Source of the DNA: Chlamydiota bacterium
GTDB taxonomy: Bacteria > Auribacterota > UBA3054 > B51-G9
Assembly: GCA_030596365.1 (NCBI GenBank)
Contig: JAUVKG010000032.1
Location: 1-12,565, forward strand
Direction: 5' to 3'
Length of the DNA: 12,565 bases
In this document: one piece after another, positions 1-5,686 of the stretch
Position numbering within the stretch: position 1 is the first letter of the stretch
How the letters are laid out: each line of letters begins with the position of its first letter
Notes under the pieces: model-generated
Told to the model about the DNA's origin: nothing
The model's input: the letters and a program-made list of their open reading frames with translations, nothing else
The model's database searches: none
Program-made: the position numbers and the translations under genes

Positions 1-710
1 ATTCTTTCTTCTATTGCTCCATGACTTAGCAATTGATTAATAATAATTTGCTCTCTCTCCCCGGAATCAAGAATAACATAAGCGGACTTTAATTTTTCTT
101 TATAAATTCCCGGGTCAGCAGAATCAAAAATAATTTTATCCGGTGAAATAAATCTGTGACCGTAAGAAATCCGGTCGGCTTTTAATCCGTCCAACTCAGC
201 TGGAATAACTTCTTCACCCAGAAGCGCCATCAACCAGCGAACCGGTCGAGCAAAAACGGTAGGCTTTTCTTCCCAACGCATAGATTTAGGTGAACGTAAT
301 TTACGAATAATTATTGGAATGGATTCTTTAAGAAGATCGATCGCTTTAGCGCCGCCGGTTTGAATTTCCGCGTAAAGATATTCTCTTCCATCAAAAGTTT
401 TTGTTTCGAGCTTTTCAACTGTGACACCAGTCCTTTTCGCAAAAGCTTCCGCGGCTTTTGTCGGTACACTTTCTTTAAAAGCAATATTTGCCGGCGGACC
501 TTTTAATTTTTCATTTTTAACCGGTTGCGTTTCAGAAAGATTTTCGCAGAAAAGAGTTATTCGCCTTGGAGTAAAAGCCAGGCTGATACCTTGAGCATTC
601 AGGTTAAGTTTAGAAAATTCATCATCAAACAATTTTTTTAATTGTTTACTGTAAGGGTCGAGGTACGACGCCGGAATTTCTTCTGTTCCTATTTCTAATA
701 AAAAGTTCAT
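1..710 (-). CDS. glyS: Glycyl-tRNA synthetase beta subunit, N-terminal part (cut by window edge)
   Basis: This is the N-terminal third of the beta subunit of the bacterial alpha2-beta2 glycyl-tRNA synthetase. The beta subunit works with GlyQ to charge tRNA-Gly in the cytoplasm. The gene starts at the ATG read from 710 and stays open for about 236 codons to the left edge, so its C-terminal part is outside the window; the family is usually near 690 residues. Visible landmarks are the N-terminal EIGTEEIPA (residues 7-15), then FTPRR, a KGPP segment, PTKAAEAFAKRTG, and MRWEEK followed by FARPVRW, all typical of the GlyS N-terminal region. It follows glyQ by 35 nt on the same strand and is presumably co-transcribed with it. 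The only Shine-Dalgarno-like bases upstream (AGGT) fall inside the 9-bp repeats, farther from the ATG than usual. Identification is secure; start choice rests on the conserved N-terminus. Confidence 0.95.
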   Translation of the reverse strand, partial: MNFLLEIGTEEIPASYLDPYSKQLKKLFDDEFSKLNLNAQGISLAFTPRRITLFCENLSETQPVKNEKLKGPPANIAFKESVPTKAAEAFAKRTGVTVEKLETKTFDGREYLYAEIQTGGAKAIDLLKESIPIIIRKLRSPKSMRWEEKPTVFARPVRWLMALLGEEVIPAELDGLKADRISYGHRFISPDKIIFDSADPGIYKEKLKSAYVILDSGEREQIIINQLLSHGAIEER

Positions 711-718
711 AATTTTTG

Positions 719-749
719 TAAATGGACCTAATGGACCTAATGGACCTAT
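719..749. repeat. Three 9-bp tandem repeats (AATGGACCT) between glyQ and glyS
   Basis: Three consecutive copies of AATGGACCT begin at 721 and run into the end of glyQ. Read on the minus strand, each copy gives TAG GTC CAT. The glyQ stop codon is the TAG of the first copy met, and the next two copies place further in-frame TAGs. Nine is a multiple of three, so copy number can change without altering the glyQ end. The repeat also fills the space where the glyS ribosome binding site would be expected. A related nonamer array with an ATGGGA core lies at 4253..4288. Confidence 0.85.
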
Positions 750-1684
750 TTCTGAGCGTTCCAATCTTCTTCTCCGAGAGGAGACACAATATTTTCTTCT
801 TTCAATACAGTTCCCTCAAGAGACTGCCATTCAGTTTTTGTCAAATATACTTTCGCGCAATCAATGGCCATCGCTCTGATGCGGGTTATGTATCCGGTTC
901 TCTGAGTAACACTTATCGCCCCGCGGGCATCAAGCATATTAAACCAATGCGAACATTTAAGCAGCCACTCATAAGCCGGCAGCACGAGATTTTTTGCAAG
1001 TGCGTCTTTGCATTCCAGTTCCGCCATATTAAAAAGTTCCCAATGACGTTCAATATTAGCTACATCAAAACTGTAGGTGGCAAATTCAAATTCATATTTT
1101 TTAAATAAATCACGATAAGTAACCCCTTCAACCCATTCAACATCCATAACATGATCAACACCCTGTATAAAAGCGGCTATTCTGTCAAGGCCATAAGTCA
1201 GTTCAACCGGTATTGGATTCAGTTCGAGTCCGGCCATTTGCTGAAAATAAGTAAATTGAGTTATTTCCGTACCGTCACAAAGCACTTGCCATCCAAGCCC
1301 TGTAGCGCCAAGAGTTGGAGATTCCCAGTCATCCTCTTCGAAACGAATATCATGGTGGCGTGTATCAATACCGATAGCACGAAGGCTTTCGAGGTATATT
1401 TCCTGAGCATCATCGGGCGATGGCTTAAGAATCACCTGAAACTGATGGTGTTTATAGAGGCGGTTTGGATTGTCGCCATAGCGACCGTCTGAAGGCCTCC
1501 TTGATGGTTGAACATAAGCCACCTTCCATGGTTCTTCACCGAGCACACCAAAAAAAGTATGCGGATGAAAAGTTCCTGCACCGACTTCTTCGTCAAAGGG
1601 CTGAGAAAGTACGCATCCATAATCGCCCCAGTATTTCTGGAGTTCAAGTATAATATTTTGTAGAGTAGTTTTTTTACCGGTCAT
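746..1684 (-). CDS. glyQ: Glycyl-tRNA synthetase alpha subunit
   Basis: This is the catalytic alpha subunit of heterotetrameric glycyl-tRNA synthetase, a class II enzyme that activates glycine with ATP and transfers it to tRNA-Gly together with GlyS. The 312-residue product is close to the usual length of about 300. Family signatures are plain: EVGAGTFHPHTFF, YVQPSRRPSDGRYGDNPNR, FQVILKPSPD, DDWESPTLGATGLGWQV, THFTYFQQ-type segment EITQFTYFQQ, and LLDARGAISVTQR near the C-terminus. An upstream in-frame ATG at 1726 would add 14 residues (MYCIKFIYFYLRTP) that do not resemble the family. The ATG at 1684 gives the expected start MTGKKTTLQ, so I chose it, although no clear Shine-Dalgarno precedes it. 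The stop codon TAG is supplied by the 9-bp repeat. The gene is divergent from nrdR. Confidence 0.96.
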   Translation of the reverse strand: MTGKKTTLQNIILELQKYWGDYGCVLSQPFDEEVGAGTFHPHTFFGVLGEEPWKVAYVQPSRRPSDGRYGDNPNRLYKHHQFQVILKPSPDDAQEIYLESLRAIGIDTRHHDIRFEEDDWESPTLGATGLGWQVLCDGTEITQFTYFQQMAGLELNPIPVELTYGLDRIAAFIQGVDHVMDVEWVEGVTYRDLFKKYEFEFATYSFDVANIERHWELFNMAELECKDALAKNLVLPAYEWLLKCSHWFNMLDARGAISVTQRTGYITRIRAMAIDCAKVYLTKTEWQSLEGTVLKEENIVSPLGEEDWNAQK

Positions 1685-1736
1685 TGGAGTTCTTAAATAA
1701 AAATAAATAAATTTAATACAGTACAATAGTTAAATT

Positions 1737-1765
1737 ATTTTACAGAAAAGCGGGAAAAAGCGCAA
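1737..1765 (-). promoter_or_regulatory. Possible glyQ promoter
   Basis: Reading the minus strand, TTGCGC (1760-1765) lies 17 bp from TAAAAT (1737-1742). The spacing is ideal and the -10 is good, but the -35 matches only the first three consensus bases. It sits about 50 bp upstream of the glyQ ATG in the divergent glyQ/nrdR spacer. Tentative. Confidence 0.35.
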
Positions 1766-1770
1766 TAACC

Positions 1771-1799
1771 TTGACTTTAAATCGCTCTTTTTCTATAAT
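1771..1799 (+). promoter_or_regulatory. Strong sigma70-type promoter for nrdR
   Basis: TTGACT (1771-1776, five of six consensus bases) and a perfect TATAAT (1794-1799) are separated by exactly 17 bp. Transcription should begin near 1806, about 60 nt upstream of the nrdR start codon. This is the best promoter match I saw in the window. Confidence 0.8.
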
Positions 1800-1821
1800 A
1801 TTGTAAGTTTATATGGTAACA

Positions 1822-1839
1822 AGCACATTATGTTGTGCT
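1822..1839. promoter_or_regulatory. NrdR-box-like inverted repeat in the nrdR leader
   Basis: AGCACATTATGTTGTGCT has perfect 6-bp arms (AGCACA and TGTGCT). Its central 16 bases (1823-1838) match 13 of 16 positions of the published NrdR box consensus as I recall it, ACACWATATATWGTGT. It lies about 17-32 nt after the predicted transcription start, a suitable place for repression. NrdR boxes usually come in pairs about three helical turns apart. A much weaker partner (8 of 16 by eye), containing ATATTGT and overlapping the -10 element, starts at 1791, which is 32 bp upstream. Autoregulation of nrdR is inferred. Confidence 0.6.
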
Positions 1840-1866
1840 AATAATTCTACACTTCGGATACCAACC

Positions 1867-2319
1867 ATGATTTGTCCAAAATGCGGATCTACAAACGATA
1901 AAGTGATTGACTCTCGTAGTGCTCATAACGGTCGCGCTATCAGACGCCGTCGCGAGTGTTATGGTTGCTCATACAGATTTACGACATACGAGACCATCGA
2001 AGCCCCGTTACAGGTAATCAAACAAGACGGAAGCCGTGAAGAATTCAGCAAGGAAAAACTGGTAAACGGATTGCGGCGCGCATGCCATAAACGTCCTGTA
2101 AGTATAAGTGTAATCGAAGATCTTGTCATGTCGATCCAGCATCACTTTGAACAGCTGCATATGCGCGAAGTTCCTGCAAAAGAAATTGGCGGGATGATAA
2201 TGGATAAATTACGCGAAATTGACGATGTTGCTTATGTGCGTTTCGCATCAGTATACAGAAAGTTTACCGATGCGACTCAATTCGCTGATGCAGCACATAA
2301 ACTTAAAACTTCAAATTAA
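1867..2319 (+). CDS. nrdR: Transcriptional repressor NrdR
   Basis: NrdR is a zinc-ribbon/ATP-cone repressor of ribonucleotide reductase genes that senses the ATP/dATP balance and binds NrdR boxes. The 150-residue product has the standard length. The zinc ribbon has C3-x2-C6 and C31-x2-C34, with the conserved DSR (15-17) and the basic run RRRREC (26-31). The ATP-cone follows from about residue 47 to 137, starting LQVIKQDGSREEF and ending near VYRKF. An upstream in-frame ATG at 1813 would add 18 residues lacking family similarity, encoded across the palindrome and nearly at the transcription start. I therefore chose the ATG at 1867, which gives the canonical MICPKCGS start. No good Shine-Dalgarno is visible. 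The NrdR-box-like site in its own leader suggests autoregulation. It leads an apparent operon with the NrdD-like gene 25 nt downstream. Confidence 0.96.
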   Translation: MICPKCGSTNDKVIDSRSAHNGRAIRRRRECYGCSYRFTTYETIEAPLQVIKQDGSREEFSKEKLVNGLRRACHKRPVSISVIEDLVMSIQHHFEQLHMREVPAKEIGGMIMDKLREIDDVAYVRFASVYRKFTDATQFADAAHKLKTSN

Positions 2320-2344
2320 GCTTTGGTTACTATAACTTCTGATT

Positions 2345-4216
2345 ATGCCTTCCCCTCAACTTTCTCATGTTCGAAAACGTGACAAGCGGCTCGTTCCTTT
2401 TGAGCCGGATAAAATTATTCGCAGCATAGAATCTGCCGCACATTCCTGTCGATGTAATGATAACTTTTATTCACGGGAAATCGCCGAAGCGGTTATTCTT
2501 TACCTCGAAAAAAAATACTCCTCCGCTCATCCATCAACTCATGATATCGCAACTGCAGTCAACATTGTGCTTTCAAGTTTAAATCATGATAATGTTGCCG
2601 CTGCATTTCAAGCCTTTCAGTTTGAACGGCAAAACAGCCGATTACGATGTACAGTATGGAAACCATCTCAACCATCCCTCTTCAACTCGGATTTAGGCAT
2701 TCAGGTAACCATTAACGGCGGTCAAAGAACAACTACATGGGACCGAACGCGAATCATTCGCGCGCTTGAAAATGAAGCAAAAATATCAAGAAAAATAGCC
2801 GAAGATATTGCCAGAACAGTCGAACATAAAATAATGTCTTCCGATATAAGCCGCGTAACTACAACTCTTATTCGTGCTCTTACCGATAATGAGCTTCTGA
2901 GCCGTGGTTACACATCTGCTTTACGTCAATTATCATCTGTAACAGTTCCATTTACAGACATATCTGAATTTTTAAAAGATAATTCTGATGCTGATATTGT
3001 TAAAAAAGCGGGTGTGCAAACAACACTCCCCTACGTCCTTTCTCAAGTTTATTCTGAAGATGTAGCCAACGCTTACAGACGCGGAATGATACATTTGCAC
3101 GGTTTATCGCACCCGTTTTCCACTTATGAAAAGTTTTTGGAAATTGATTTCAACAACAAGTCAACAAGAGAACTCAGAATTGAACTGCTTGATTTCATAA
3201 ACCGGTTAAAATCAGGAGTAATATCAAGACTATTAATCAGAGTTGATGGAAATTTATTAAAATCAGGATTTAAAGAATATATTTCAGAAATATGTGATTT
3301 TGCCGCTATGCTTGATAAAAAAGATTCCATTGTTTTTATCATAGAAACTAAGGAAATAGAAAGTATTACAGAAATATTTTCGAATATAACTCCTTTAAAC
3401 ACCGTAAGAATTTCTTTCTGCGGTACATCTGTTTCTATTGATCATTTACTTGAATTATATAATTGCGGTTGGCGGATTTCCCGGGAAAAGAATAAAAAAA
3501 CAGAATTTATATCAGGAAAAATAACCATTAACCTTCCCCAAACAGTTTATAGAGCCCACGGCAGGGACCTTGATGGCGTTATAGAAGAATTGTACCGTTC
3601 TATCGAATTGGTAGTTCAAGCTCACAGACAATTTACTTTATACCGGGAAAATCATAACCTTCAGCTTGATATCAATTCATTTGGAGCAATGGAGGTGATT
3701 GGTCTTTATGAAGCTGTATCAATTTTAACCGGTGCGGGTGTTTTTGACAATGACGAAAGTCTTGCCTGCACACGTGTCCTATTAAATGTTCTTCATAACG
3801 GTCTTAAACAAGCGGCAAAATCATACGGCTTAAAAATGTGCATGATTACGGGCGAATCGAATAATTCAGGCAAACGTTTTTCTATAATTGACCAAAGTCT
3901 TTTCCCTGAGATTTTTGGATTCCTACCACTTCAATCGGAAAGTTTGGAAAACATAATTCCGCCATACAATTTATTTTATTTTAATCCTGATAAATATAAT
4001 TCTTACAATGATTTTATTCCTGTAGCCAAAAAAATATCCAGCTATTTTGATTGCGGAGCAATTCCTGTAAAAATTAAAACTGACAACCAGGATGAAATAA
4101 AAGAACTTTTCTCTTTGATGATAAAAAACAAATGTGGATTTCTTGTTTACGGAAATAATATAATTCAGAAAACTCCCGAACAGGAAAATAAAAAACAGAA
4201 AAATTTTGATTGGTAG
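2345..4216 (+). CDS. Double ATP-cone, NrdD-like protein lacking the glycyl-radical domain
   Basis: This 623-residue protein resembles class III ribonucleotide reductase but appears catalytically incompetent. Residues 8-98 form a recognisable ATP-cone (VRKRDKRLVPFE, then KII). Residues 118-200 look like a second, divergent cone (WDRTRIIRALENEA, then LIRALTDNELLSRG). NrdD-like landmarks follow: GMIHLHGL (247-254), KITINLPQTVYRA (392-404), a VIGLYEAVSILTG helix (451-463), and an ITGESNNSGKRFSIID segment (501-516) matching the family's P-A-E..RF..D region. Residues 260-390 are shorter than and unlike NrdD, and the active-site cysteine context is not evident there. The protein stops at YGNNI and a short lysine-rich tail, before where NrdD would have its CxxC zinc site and glycyl-radical loop. 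The intact frame and good conservation of the fold argue for a working non-enzymatic protein, perhaps a nucleotide-sensing partner of NrdR. Function is inferred. Confidence 0.75.
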   Translation: MPSPQLSHVRKRDKRLVPFEPDKIIRSIESAAHSCRCNDNFYSREIAEAVILYLEKKYSSAHPSTHDIATAVNIVLSSLNHDNVAAAFQAFQFERQNSRLRCTVWKPSQPSLFNSDLGIQVTINGGQRTTTWDRTRIIRALENEAKISRKIAEDIARTVEHKIMSSDISRVTTTLIRALTDNELLSRGYTSALRQLSSVTVPFTDISEFLKDNSDADIVKKAGVQTTLPYVLSQVYSEDVANAYRRGMIHLHGLSHPFSTYEKFLEIDFNNKSTRELRIELLDFINRLKSGVISRLLIRVDGNLLKSGFKEYISEICDFAAMLDKKDSIVFIIETKEIESITEIFSNITPLNTVRISFCGTSVSIDHLLELYNCGWRISREKNKKTEFISGKITINLPQTVYRAHGRDLDGVIEELYRSIELVVQAHRQFTLYRENHNLQLDINSFGAMEVIGLYEAVSILTGAGVFDNDESLACTRVLLNVLHNGLKQAAKSYGLKMCMITGESNNSGKRFSIIDQSLFPEIFGFLPLQSESLENIIPPYNLFYFNPDKYNSYNDFIPVAKKISSYFDCGAIPVKIKTDNQDEIKELFSLMIKNKCGFLVYGNNIIQKTPEQENKKQKNFDW

Positions 4217-4226
4217 ATGGGAATCC

Positions 4227-4247
4227 GTGGTCGGTGGTCGGTGGTCG
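4227..4247. repeat. GTGGTCG heptamer x3
   Basis: Three perfect copies of the 7-bp unit GTGGTCG begin 10 bp after the stop codon of the NrdD-like gene. This is the first of four consecutive simple-repeat blocks in the 211-bp spacer before ispD. Confidence 0.9.
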
Positions 4248-4252
4248 GTAAT

Positions 4253-4288
4253 ATGGGAGATATGGGAGATATGGGAAATATGGGATTA
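4253..4288. repeat. ATGGGAGAT nonamer array
   Basis: Two perfect copies of ATGGGAGAT are followed by ATGGGAAAT and a partial copy, ATGGGATTA. Unit length and the ATGG core resemble the AATGGACCT nonamers between glyQ and glyS. Confidence 0.88.
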
Positions 4289-4328
4289 ATTCGTTCTTTA
4301 ATAAATAAAACCGGGCACTTCGCGAACA

Positions 4329-4384
4329 CCTTAAACCTTAAACCTTAAACCTTAAACCTTAAACCTTAAACCTTAAACCTTAAA
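4329..4384. repeat. CCTTAAA heptamer x8
   Basis: Eight perfect, uninterrupted copies of CCTTAAA occupy 56 bp. The complementary strand reads TTTAAGG. The perfect identity suggests recent or ongoing slipped-strand expansion. Heptameric tandem repeats between genes are known in other bacteria, for example the STRR sequences of filamentous cyanobacteria. Confidence 0.95.
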
Positions 4385-4419
4385 CCTTTGACCTTTGACC
4401 TTTGACCTTTAGACCTTTT
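4385..4419. repeat. CCTTTGA heptamer x3 with degenerate end
   Basis: Three perfect copies of CCTTTGA (4385-4405) continue in phase from the CCTTAAA block. A variant CCTTTAGA and a final CCTTTTTT follow, ending 8 bp before the ispD start codon. The shared CCTT core suggests the two heptamer families have a common origin. Confidence 0.9.
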
Positions 4420-4427
4420 TTAAACTT

Positions 4428-5123
4428 ATGAAATGTGCCATCGCCATAATTCCTGCTGCAGGATCCGCCAGTCGAATGGGTTTTGATAAGATTACATCAA
4501 AACTGGATGGCATTCCCCTGCTCGCGCGAACTATTCAAGCCATTAGCGCCGCCGATAGTATTTCAGGAATAATTGTAGCTGTATCTCCCGAAAAAATAGC
4601 AGAAGTCAAAAGAAACATTGTTGATAAATATAATCTTAATAAAGTAATGAAAATTGTTGCAGGGGGAAATACAAGAACAGAAACCGTTTGGAACGCTTTA
4701 CAGGCAATTGAACAGCCTGTAGAAATTGTAGCGATTCATGATGGCGCGCGGCCGTTTATTTCTACTGACATAATAGAAGAATCAATAGAAGCCGCAAAAC
4801 AGTTTGGCGGGGCAATAGTTGCAACAAAAGTTATCCCGACAATTAAAGAAGTGGATTCTGATAATGTAATTTGTCACACAATTGATCGCAGTAAACTTTG
4901 GGCTGCGGCTACACCTCAAGTATTCCTATACGAAGAATTTCTTGAAGCATATAAAGAATTCCTAAACGGGAATATTGAAAGGAAATCAATAACTGATGAC
5001 GCACAAATTTTTGAGTTTTCAGGCAGAACAGTTAAAATTGTTGAAGGCAATTGCGAAAATATTAAAATAACAACACCATTTGACTGGAAAATAGCTGAAG
5101 CATATAGTAATCAAAGCACGTGA
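4428..5123 (+). CDS. ispD: 2-C-methyl-D-erythritol 4-phosphate cytidylyltransferase
   Basis: IspD transfers CMP from CTP to MEP, the third step of the non-mevalonate isoprenoid pathway, in the cytoplasm. The 231-residue product has the normal length. The nucleotide-binding start reads PAAGSASRMG (9-18) with R16 in the place of the catalytic arginine. The loop after RMG is two residues shorter than in many homologues, and K21 is the likely equivalent of the conserved lysine. Other family motifs are AGGNTRTETVWNAL, HDGARPF, DRSKLWAAATPQVF, TDDAQIFE and the closing NIKITTPFD. It lies downstream of nrdR and the NrdD-like gene on the same strand. The intervening space is filled with repeats, and I see neither a convincing promoter nor a Shine-Dalgarno there, so its transcription start is unclear. 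Confidence 0.95.
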   Translation: MKCAIAIIPAAGSASRMGFDKITSKLDGIPLLARTIQAISAADSISGIIVAVSPEKIAEVKRNIVDKYNLNKVMKIVAGGNTRTETVWNALQAIEQPVEIVAIHDGARPFISTDIIEESIEAAKQFGGAIVATKVIPTIKEVDSDNVICHTIDRSKLWAAATPQVFLYEEFLEAYKEFLNGNIERKSITDDAQIFEFSGRTVKIVEGNCENIKITTPFDWKIAEAYSNQST

Positions 5124-5136
5124 CCGGCGCACATGT

Positions 5137-5151
5137 CCCGCATATGCCGGG
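5137..5151. repeat. Imperfect palindrome after ispD
   Basis: The sequence CCCGCATATGCCGGG contains the perfect 8-bp palindrome GCATATGC (5140-5147), extended by CC/GG across one mismatch. It is followed by ATTCCTGG. The layout recalls the short CCCGC...GCGGGAATCC palindromes scattered in many bacterial genomes. It has no T tract, so it is not a good terminator. Confidence 0.5.
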
Positions 5152-5217
5152 ATTCCTGGTTGCCTGTTTTGATAAGTTAATATAAAGTTACCGGCTATGC
5201 TTAACATTACTTTTTCT

Positions 5218-5324
5218 GTAAGCTGGAAGCTTACGTTACTTTCTTGTAAGCTGGAAGCTTACGTTACTTTCTTGTAAGCTGAAAGCTTACGTTACTTTCT
5301 TGTAAGCTGGAAGCTTACATTACT
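5218..5324. repeat. Four 28-bp tandem units, each with a 7-bp-stem hairpin
   Basis: Units start at 5218, 5246, 5274 and 5302; the last is incomplete. Each contains GTAAGCTNNAAGCTTAC-type palindromes: 7-bp arms GTAAGCT/AGCTTAC around a GGA loop. In the third copy the loop is GAA, so the stem is preserved while the loop varies. The hairpins are separated by GTTACTTTCTT (11 bp), and the last is followed by ATTACT. The array would be transcribed as the 3' untranslated region of ispD, just before the shared terminator. Confidence 0.92.
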
Positions 5325-5326
5325 AT

Positions 5327-5356
5327 AAAAAAAGCCGGACAAATGTCCGGCTTTTT
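5327..5356. terminator. Bidirectional Rho-independent terminator
   Basis: GCCGGACA (5334-5341) and TGTCCGGC (5344-5351) form a perfect GC-rich 8-bp stem with a 2-nt AA centre. It is flanked by an A tract (5327-5333) and a T tract (5352-5356). It can therefore end transcription from ispD on the plus strand and from rpmA on the minus strand, which converge here. Confidence 0.93.
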
Positions 5357-5381
5357 AATGAATTCTATAAATTTCACGACG

Positions 5382-5639
5382 TTAATTAGCAATAGGATCT
5401 ACATTTACGTATGTGCCTTTCCTTTTGGCAGTAAATTTTACAGTTCCGTTAATAAGGGAAAAGATTGTATCATCTTTACCACGTTTAACATTCAAACCCG
5501 GTTTGTATTTTGTGCCGCGTTGTCTTATGATAATACAGCCGCCTGTAACCGCTTCACCACCGTAACGTTTAACACCAAGGCGTTGAGAATTACTATCGCG
5601 ACCGTTTCTTGAACTTCCTAAACCTTTTTTATGTGACAT
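5382..5639 (-). CDS. rpmA: 50S ribosomal protein L27
   Basis: L27 is a small basic protein of the large subunit whose N-terminal tail reaches the peptidyl transferase centre. The 85-residue product has the normal length and the diagnostic SHKKGLGSSRNGRDSNSQRLG N-terminus, followed by VKRYGGEAVTGG and RQRGTKYKPG. No Firmicute-type cleavable N-terminal extension is present. A good Shine-Dalgarno (AAAGGAAA) lies about 8 nt upstream of the ATG. It is the last gene of the long minus-strand operon, 47 nt after rplU, and the bidirectional terminator follows about 25 bp after its stop. Confidence 0.97.
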   Translation of the reverse strand: MSHKKGLGSSRNGRDSNSQRLGVKRYGGEAVTGGCIIIRQRGTKYKPGLNVKRGKDDTIFSLINGTVKFTAKRKGTYVNVDPIAN

Positions 5640-5686
5640 GAGTAATTTCCTTTTTGAACATTAATAAATTATTAACGCATTATACG

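Noticed and set aside
722..1108. Plus-strand open frame beginning with three MDL repeats
   Set aside because: It is the antisense of glyQ plus the 9-bp repeat; no family resemblance.
1685..1726. GlyQ start at the upstream ATG (1726)
   Set aside because: The added residues are AT-rich junk in composition and absent from GlyQ family proteins; MTGKKTTLQ aligns with the usual N-terminus.
1813..1866. N-terminal extension of NrdR by 18 residues from the ATG at 1813
   Set aside because: The family starts at MxCPxC. The extension overlaps the palindromic operator and begins almost at the predicted transcription start.
4388..4424. ispD promoter built from TTGACC in the CCTTTGA repeats plus TTTAAA
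   Set aside because: The TTGACC is simply the repeat unit, the -10 is weak and the start would fall at or after the ispD ATG.
5218..5324. CRISPR array
   Set aside because: The 28-bp units are directly contiguous; the 11-bp stretches between hairpins are identical, not unique spacers, and no cas genes are present.
5343..5612. Plus-strand open frame across rpmA
   Set aside because: Antisense shadow of a certain L27 gene and its terminator.
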